A DNA stretch of 36,800 nucleotides from NCBI RefSeq assembly GCF_000739875.1, contig NZ_BBJR01000039.1, positions 1 through 36,800 of the forward strand, read 5' to 3'. Source of the DNA: Comamonas aquatica NBRC 14918 (GTDB lineage Bacteria > Pseudomonadota > Gammaproteobacteria > Burkholderiales > Burkholderiaceae_C). The notes under the pieces were generated by a model. It searched no databases, was not told the origin of the DNA, and saw only the letters and a program-made list of their open reading frames with translations. The translations under genes and the position numbers were made by a program. Shown one piece after another: positions 31,829 through 36,800 of the stretch (position 1 is the stretch's first letter; every line of letters starts with the position of its first letter).

Positions 31829-32046
31829 TACCGTTCTCCATGGCCACAGTGCGACCGATTGCGGCCATCCGGCCAGGGCCTGTCACTGTTCATCAGGTGG
31901 GGCTGCCAGCGTATCACGCAGGGCAAAACCCACGCCGCTTCCGTGCCCGGCACGCAGCCCACGTGGCGGACGGCAAGAGCCTGCCCATCCGGCAGTACCC
32001 GGCGGTCACGCACCGTGCCGCGGCGGGCTTCTCGCTGCGCGGCCGC

Positions 32047-33171
32047 TCAGGGCGACGCCGGCACACCATCCGGCACCGCCAGGGGGCGCACCCGCAGCTC
32101 GCCCGTGGCAAACACATAGTCATAGGCATACACCCCGGACACGGCATGGATGTCGCCCGCATCGAAGGCGTCTGGGGCCACGATGCCCCGCAACACCATG
32201 CGCCCCTGCACACGGTCCAGCAGGGCAAACGCGGTATGGCCTTGCCGCAGCCCCTGCGCCTGCAGCCGGGCAGGGATCTGGTAGGCCTCGAGCAGGCTGC
32301 GCGATGGCTCCAGGTAGATGCGGTGGCGCTGGAACAGGTGGTTGTGCTTGCGCATCGCCTCGATCTCGGCGTAGCACGCCGCACGCAAGCGGGGCTGGCG
32401 TGCGCTCACGATGTAGGGTGCCGGCCGTGCCTGGGCACCCAGCCGCCAGTGGGCATCGCCCCCACTGTCCTGGGCCTGCATGAAGGTCTCGGGCGCCCCC
32501 CGGATGAACTCGACCATGCCGTGGTAGCCCTTGGCCAGCGGTTGGGCATATGCAGGTTTCAAGGATGCCGGATAGATATCGATCATGGGATCGGGGTCCA
32601 GGTGGACCACCTCCGAGAAGGCGCGCAGCACCGCCTCGTCCAGCAGGTCGGCATCCCTGTGCAGGGCCTGCGGGTCCGCAAAAACCGCAATCGACCAGCG
32701 CATGCTGCCGTACAGCGGCGACAGGGCGCGCAGCGAGAAGAAGTCGCCCTGCACGCCGGCGCGCTGCAACTGCGCCAGTGCCGCGCGCTGGTTGGCGACG
32801 AACTCACGCGATGCGGCGCGGGCCGCCAGCACCTTGTCGCGCAGGGCCTCGGCACCCTCGCCGGGCTCCAGCCGCACCATGAAGTCGCTGCCCGTGGCCT
32901 GGTCCCGCAGGTACACGCCATAGCGCCCCTGCCAGCGCGCCAGGGGCTCCGAAGGCTGCAATTTGAGGGTGCGCAGCAACTGCAGCTCACCCGCAAAGTG
33001 GCTGTCGATGGTGCGCGCCACCATGTCCGCAGGGGCAGCGGTGGAACAGGCGACCAGCAGCCAAGGCAGTGCCGCCACGCCCAGGGCCCGCTGGCACACC
33101 CTGCGGCACAGGCGCCTGCGCCCCAGCGCCCTGATCCATCGCAAGACATTGCTCAACAATCGATAGCGCAC
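32047..33171 (-). CDS. Unrecognised putative lipoprotein (about 374 aa)
   Basis: A basic N-terminus (RWIRALGRRRLCRRVCQRALG), a hydrophobic stretch and a lipobox LLVACST indicate a lipoprotein or exported protein. The mature part is long and globular, with segments such as DPDPMIDIYPASLKPAYAQPLAKGYHGMVEFIRGAPETFM and AMRKHNHLFQRHRIYLEPSRSLLEAYQIPARLQAQGL. I cannot place it in a family. The start is uncertain: GTG at 33171 or TTGs at 33159 and 33156, none with a good ribosome site. It is divergent from the exported-protein gene at 33205, 33 nt away, so the two are likely coregulated. Confidence 0.72.
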   Translation of the reverse strand: MRYRLLSNVLRWIRALGRRRLCRRVCQRALGVAALPWLLVACSTAAPADMVARTIDSHFAGELQLLRTLKLQPSEPLARWQGRYGVYLRDQATGSDFMVRLEPGEGAEALRDKVLAARAASREFVANQRAALAQLQRAGVQGDFFSLRALSPLYGSMRWSIAVFADPQALHRDADLLDEAVLRAFSEVVHLDPDPMIDIYPASLKPAYAQPLAKGYHGMVEFIRGAPETFMQAQDSGGDAHWRLGAQARPAPYIVSARQPRLRAACYAEIEAMRKHNHLFQRHRIYLEPSRSLLEAYQIPARLQAQGLRQGHTAFALLDRVQGRMVLRGIVAPDAFDAGDIHAVSGVYAYDYVFATGELRVRPLAVPDGVPASP

Positions 33172-33204
33172 GGGGGTAGGATGCCGATTTGGTTGGAGAG
33201 GTAC

Positions 33205-33765
33205 ATGGTGCAATTTTGTTTTTCGGCGATGGTGCGTGCTGGGATTGTGATGGCAGCCGGGGCGGTGATGGCCGCGGGGGCGGCACAAAGCCAGCAGCGG
33301 GAGCCCGACCCCCACAAGGTCGATGTGGCCCAGATGGTGGCCTGCAAGTATGACGTTCCCACGTACAACGACTACGCGATGGCCTTGGGCGCCTCGGGCG
33401 AAGGAGCGGCAGCCCTGGGGCTGACCCGCATCGAGGATACGCCCAACCCCTTCATGCACGAGTACCAGCTGGCGGCGCCCATCGACGTGCTGGGCTGGCG
33501 CACACAGCGCGTGGCCCTGGCCTCCGGCGCCTTGCTGGCCGTGCTGGACCAGGTGAAGCCACAGGACGTTGCCCAGCGGCTGGGCATCGAAGAGGCCCTG
33601 CGGGACGATGACTTCAAGTACATGGCCATGCGCGTGGCACACCACATGCAGGAGAAGGTGGGCAGCAGCACCCTCAACACGGTCATCAGCCATGAGGTGT
33701 CCACCGTGATCACCCACCCCGGTCAGGTGCTCGTCGGCTGCAGCTACCGCATCAACACGTACTGA
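33205..33765 (+). CDS. Unrecognised exported protein (186 aa)
   Basis: The 186-aa protein has a signal peptide (FSAMVRAGIVMAAGAVMAAGAAQS, cleavage near AQS-QQREP) and a compact soluble domain with one Cys (MVACKYDV) and another near the end (VGCSYRINTY). No family is recognised. The ATG at 33205 has GGAG 6 nt upstream; an ATG at 33181 would add eight residues. It is head-to-head with the lipoprotein gene, suggesting a shared envelope role, and ends at a strong bidirectional terminator. Confidence 0.78.
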   Translation: MVQFCFSAMVRAGIVMAAGAVMAAGAAQSQQREPDPHKVDVAQMVACKYDVPTYNDYAMALGASGEGAAALGLTRIEDTPNPFMHEYQLAAPIDVLGWRTQRVALASGALLAVLDQVKPQDVAQRLGIEEALRDDDFKYMAMRVAHHMQEKVGSSTLNTVISHEVSTVITHPGQVLVGCSYRINTY

Positions 33766-33813
33766 TCCGCACCCTGCATGCCCGCCACAGCAGGCACGGG
33801 GACGGCCCATAAA

Positions 33814-33854
33814 AAAAAGCCCTGGCGGCGCAGACTGCGCTTGCAGGGCTTTTT
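33814..33854. terminator. Bidirectional Rho-independent terminator
   Basis: Arms AAAAAGCCCTG (33814-33824) and CAGGGCTTTTT (33844-33854) with an inner GCGCA and TGCGC pair. A- and T-runs flank both sides, so it ends both the exported-protein gene and the convergent PQQ dehydrogenase gene. Confidence 0.93.
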
Positions 33855-33897
33855 CATGTGCCAGCCTGCCACCGAGGCAGGCTGGACGGCTTGGCGC

Positions 33898-36342
33898 TTA
33901 CTTCTTGGCCGCGCCAGGCAGGGCGTAGGCGATCACGTAGTCGCCACGGTCCGGCGACTGGCGAGCGCCGCCGGCGGAAATCACCACGTACTGCTTGCCG
34001 GTCTTGGGCGACTGGTAGGTCATGGGGCCACCCTGGCTGCCCACGGGCAGGCGGCCCTTCCAGACTTCCTTGCCGGTGGCGGTTTCCCAGGCGCGCAGGT
34101 AGTAGTCCTGCGTGCCGGCGAAGAACACCAGACCGCCTTGCGTGGCCAGCGAGCCACCCAGGGTGGGCAAGCCCACGGGGAAGGGCATGCGCATCTTGAT
34201 GCCCATGGGGCCCTGGTCCTGCACGGTGCCCACGGGGACCTGCCAGACCACTTGCTGGGTCTTCATGTCGATGGCCGTCAGCGTGCCAAACGGGGGCTTC
34301 TGGCAAGGAATGCCCAGCGGCGACATGAAGCGGTCCTTGACCACGGCATACGGTGTGCCACCCAGGGGCACCTGGCCCATGCCGGCGTTCGGTGCTTCGC
34401 CGCCATCCGACAGCGCGGCGTCCTGCTTCTGCGGCACCATCTTGACCCACAGGCCCAGACGCATGTCGTTCACGAAGAGCAGGTGGTTGGTCGGGTCGGC
34501 CGACAGGCCGCCCCAGTTCATGCCACCCAGCGAACCGGGGAAGCTCAGCGACACATCGGTGTCCGGCACGGTGAACAGGCCGTCATAGCGCATGGACTTG
34601 AACTTGATGCGGCACATCAGCTGGTCCAGCGGCGTGGCGCCCCACATGTCGGCTTCGGTCAGGGTCTGGGTGCCGATCTGCGGCATGCCCACGGACAGTG
34701 GCTGGGTGGCAGCGTACTTCTCGTTCGGAATGGTGCCGGGCTTGACGGCCACTTCTTCCACCTTGGTCAGCGGCTGGCCGGTGTGGCGATCCAGCACGAA
34801 GATCTGGCCGGCCTTGGTGCCCACCACCAGCGCGGGGGTGGTCGTGCCGTCCTGGCGGGGGAAGTCGATCAGCGTGGGCGCCATGGGAATGTCGAAGTCC
34901 CACAGGTCGTTGCGCACGGTCTGGTAGACCCACTTTTCCTTGCCGGTGGCGGCATCCAGCGCCAGGATGGAGGCGCCGTACTTCAGGTCCATGGGCGAAC
35001 GGGTCGCACCGTACAGGTCCACCGAGGCCGAGCCCATAGGCAGGTACACGGTGTTGGAGCTGGGGTCGTAGGTGGTGCCAGCCCACACGTTCGCCGAAGA
35101 GCGGGTGTAGGTCTCACCGGGCTGGAGCAGGGCATTCGGCGTGCTCGAACCCGAGTCGAAGGCCCAGCGCAGCGCACCGGTCATCACGTCGAAGCCGCGG
35201 ATCACGCCGCCGGGCATGTCCACCTGCACGTTGTCGGCCACACGGCCACCGATCACCACCGTGGTGCCCGCCACCGTGGGGGCGGCCGTCAGGGTGTAGT
35301 AGGCCGGGTTGGGGATGGTGCCAATGCCCTGCTTCAGGTCGACCACACCGTGGTCGCCAAACTCGGCGCACAGCTCGCCGTTGTCGGCGTTGATGGCAAA
35401 CAGGCGTGCATCGATGGAGTTCATCAGGATGCGGCGCTCACAGCTGGCGCCCGCAGGCAAGGCCACGGCCTGCACCGGGGTGGAACCCGGCACAGTCGGC
35501 TGGGCCACCTGCGCGTTGGCGTCGAAATAGGCCAGGCCCCGGCAGCGTTCCCAGACACCGCCGACGTGGGCGTTGACGTCGTGGCGCCACAGTTCCTTGC
35601 CGCTGTCGGCATCCAGGGCGATCACGTTGTTGCTGGGGGTACAGACGAAGACCTTGTCACCCACCTGCAGCGGGGTGGTCTGGTCTTCGGCGCCGGCGCC
35701 GGTGGACTTGGGCACGTCACCGGTGCGGTAGGTCCAGGCCACTTCCAGCTGGTTGACGTTGTCCGCGTTGATCTGGTCCAGCGCGGCAAAGCGGTCGTTC
35801 TTGTAACCGTTGCCATAGTGGTCCCAGTTGGGCGGCGTCTCGCCCTGGGCCACCGGCTTGCGCGTGGCGGCGGCGCTGGCGGCCTTCACCTCGGGGTGGA
35901 TCTGGAACATGGACACAAAGGCGGCCAGGCCGGCCACCAGGAACACCCCGGCCAGCGACAGCGCGGCCTTGGTCTGCGCGGGTTGGCCGGCGGCCTTGCG
36001 CAGCAGCGGCAGGCTGGCGGCGACCACGGCCGCGCCAAACGTCAGCGCCAGCAGGCGCGAGATCAGGCTCCAGTAGTCAAAACCCACTTCCCACAGCGCC
36101 CAGGCGACGGTGACGGCAAAAGCGCCCAGGTAGATCCAGGCGCCTGCAGGGCGCTGGCGCACGAACTGCACGCCCGAAGCCAGCAAGGCCGCGCCCGCCA
36201 GCGCAAAGTACCAGCTGCCGCCCAGGGTGATCAGCTTGCCGCCGCCCACCAGGAAGAACAGACCGGCCAACGCCAGCACTGCCCCCAGTATGCACAGCCA
36301 TACGCGTGCCGCAGTAGACTGCGGCTGCTTGTTCTTTTGCAT
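33898..36342 (-). CDS. Membrane-bound PQQ-dependent dehydrogenase (glucose/quinate/shikimate family)
   Basis: The 814-aa protein has an N-terminal membrane domain of about five helices (about 12-145) and a periplasmic eight-bladed propeller that binds PQQ and metal, as in glucose dehydrogenase and QuiA. Propeller repeats end in A-L-D-x-x-x-G-K-E-x-W (IALDADSGKELW, LALDAATGKEKWVY). NDLWDFDIP (478-486) matches the segment carrying the catalytic Asp. At the CTPSNN site (234-239) a Ser stands where glucose dehydrogenase has a conserved His, so the substrate may not be glucose. It oxidises its substrate in the periplasm and passes electrons to ubiquinone. AGAGG lies 5 nt before the start. No PQQ synthesis genes are in the window. 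Confidence 0.9.
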   Translation of the reverse strand: MQKNKQPQSTAARVWLCILGAVLALAGLFFLVGGGKLITLGGSWYFALAGAALLASGVQFVRQRPAGAWIYLGAFAVTVAWALWEVGFDYWSLISRLLALTFGAAVVAASLPLLRKAAGQPAQTKAALSLAGVFLVAGLAAFVSMFQIHPEVKAASAAATRKPVAQGETPPNWDHYGNGYKNDRFAALDQINADNVNQLEVAWTYRTGDVPKSTGAGAEDQTTPLQVGDKVFVCTPSNNVIALDADSGKELWRHDVNAHVGGVWERCRGLAYFDANAQVAQPTVPGSTPVQAVALPAGASCERRILMNSIDARLFAINADNGELCAEFGDHGVVDLKQGIGTIPNPAYYTLTAAPTVAGTTVVIGGRVADNVQVDMPGGVIRGFDVMTGALRWAFDSGSSTPNALLQPGETYTRSSANVWAGTTYDPSSNTVYLPMGSASVDLYGATRSPMDLKYGASILALDAATGKEKWVYQTVRNDLWDFDIPMAPTLIDFPRQDGTTTPALVVGTKAGQIFVLDRHTGQPLTKVEEVAVKPGTIPNEKYAATQPLSVGMPQIGTQTLTEADMWGATPLDQLMCRIKFKSMRYDGLFTVPDTDVSLSFPGSLGGMNWGGLSADPTNHLLFVNDMRLGLWVKMVPQKQDAALSDGGEAPNAGMGQVPLGGTPYAVVKDRFMSPLGIPCQKPPFGTLTAIDMKTQQVVWQVPVGTVQDQGPMGIKMRMPFPVGLPTLGGSLATQGGLVFFAGTQDYYLRAWETATGKEVWKGRLPVGSQGGPMTYQSPKTGKQYVVISAGGARQSPDRGDYVIAYALPGAAKK

Positions 36343-36483
36343 GAGAACCTCTCAGTACAGTCAGTACCCACTCGCTTTCAAGACGAAAGCGCGCGCGAGA
36401 CTGCTGCCTGACAATCATGAGTGAGAAAAAAAGTCCATTGTTCATGGGAAATAAAGTCCACGACCTGCACACGTGTACCGGAT

Positions 36484-36503
36484 GTTTCAGAAAAAACTGA
36501 AAC
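36484..36503. promoter_or_regulatory. Perfect palindrome upstream of the PQQ dehydrogenase gene
   Basis: GTTTCAG (36484-36490), AAAAAA, CTGAAAC (36497-36503). It lies about 140 nt upstream of the dehydrogenase start in a 240-nt gap, so it may be an operator or a terminator of an unseen gene. ACACGTGT at 36469-36476 is a second short palindrome nearby. Confidence 0.4.
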
Positions 36504-36582
36504 TTCTTGTGCGAACCAACCTGCGCCTGGTCGGCGCCAGGCCTGCGGCCCGCACGCAGCCACGGGGTGCGGGTCTGCCGCC

Positions 36583-36800
36583 GGTTGATGGGTTGATGGG
36601 TTGATGGGTTGATGGGTTGATGGGTTGATGGGTTGATGGGTTGATGGGTTGATGGGTTGATGGGTTGATGGGTTGATGGGTTGATGGGTTGATGGGTTGA
36701 TGGGTTGATGGGTTGATGGGTTGATGGGTTGATGGGTTGATGGGTTGATGGGTTGATGGGTTGATGGGTTGATGGGTTGATGGGTTGATGGGTTGATGGG
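36583..36800. repeat. Perfect 8-bp tandem array (TTGATGGG)n, running off the window
   Basis: From 36583 to the last base the sequence repeats an 8-mer without error, about 27 copies in 218 nt. GGG occurs every 8 nt with 5-nt loops, so the plus strand fits the G3N5 G-quadruplex pattern. Every plus-strand frame has a TGA every 24 nt; on the minus strand all three frames stay open and would read PINPSTHQ repeatedly. The array may be longer than shown. Confidence 0.95.

Noticed and set aside
33778-36411. 877-aa open frame on the plus strand
   Set aside because: It is antisense to the PQQ dehydrogenase and full of Gly, His and Gln runs typical of shadow frames.
36583-36800. CRISPR array
   Set aside because: The repeat is 8 bp with no spacers, and no cas genes are present.

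Overview
The window looks like chromosomal DNA of a betaproteobacterium of the order Burkholderiales, most likely family Comamonadaceae (Comamonas/Delftia/Acidovorax relatives). The basis is the high-GC coding style, the Burkholderiales-type cytochrome c oxidase cluster with DUF2970 and twin-transmembrane genes, the Bug-type solute-binding protein, the comF/trmL and MoxR/VWA/tamAB neighbourhoods, and intergenic palindromes of a kind I associate with this family. The species cannot be fixed from the sequence alone. Both window edges look like places where an assembly would break: the left edge cuts a metI-like gene at a sharp junction and the right edge runs off inside a perfect 8-bp tandem repeat.

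Layout. 1-1314: end of a metI-like permease, a perfect CIRCE operator, and rpoH (heat-shock sigma factor). 1355-4182: a Bug/TctC periplasmic binding protein and a PAS-GGDEF-EAL cyclic-di-GMP protein. 4303-12022: an aa3-type cytochrome c oxidase locus on the minus strand (coxB, ctaD, a 51-aa assembly protein, ctaG/cox11, DUF2970, ctaE, SURF1, a SCO-like membrane protein, SCO1), with a small twin-transmembrane gene on the opposite strand. CoxB carries both a cytochrome c domain and a C-terminal OmpA-like peptidoglycan-binding domain. The heme A synthesis genes that often sit in this cluster are absent from it. 12486-17759: a BioC-like methyltransferase with a degenerate SAM motif, comF, trmL, a duplicated DUF4148 protein, a MaoC dehydratase, a LysE exporter, DUF1841 and a diheme cytochrome c. 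17996-27044: MoxR ATPase, an 82-aa membrane protein, a GNAT acetyltransferase, a CoxE-like VWA protein, then tamA and tamB, all on the plus strand and tightly spaced. 27118-28316: tRNA-Arg(CCU) followed by a lower-GC stretch with one orphan gene and a 14-bp direct repeat, probably the residue of an integrated element. 28317-33765: an SH3 protein, a MarR-MATE efflux pair with a palindromic candidate operator, a TetR regulator, and a divergent pair of unrecognised exported proteins. 33898-36342: a membrane PQQ-dependent dehydrogenase. 36583-36800: the (TTGATGGG)n repeat, with strong G-quadruplex potential.

The main functional theme is aerobic respiration and the envelope: the oxidase and its copper insertion factors (SCO1, Cox11, SURF1), a diheme cytochrome c and a quinone-reducing dehydrogenase feed or form the respiratory chain, while TamA/TamB serve outer-membrane biogenesis. 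I did not find a clear defence, CRISPR or biosynthetic system. The strongest second-look items are the CoxB-cytochrome c-OmpA fusion, the G-rich octamer array, the CIRCE element on rpoH, the MoxR/VWA/TamAB arrangement, and the tRNA-linked remnant.
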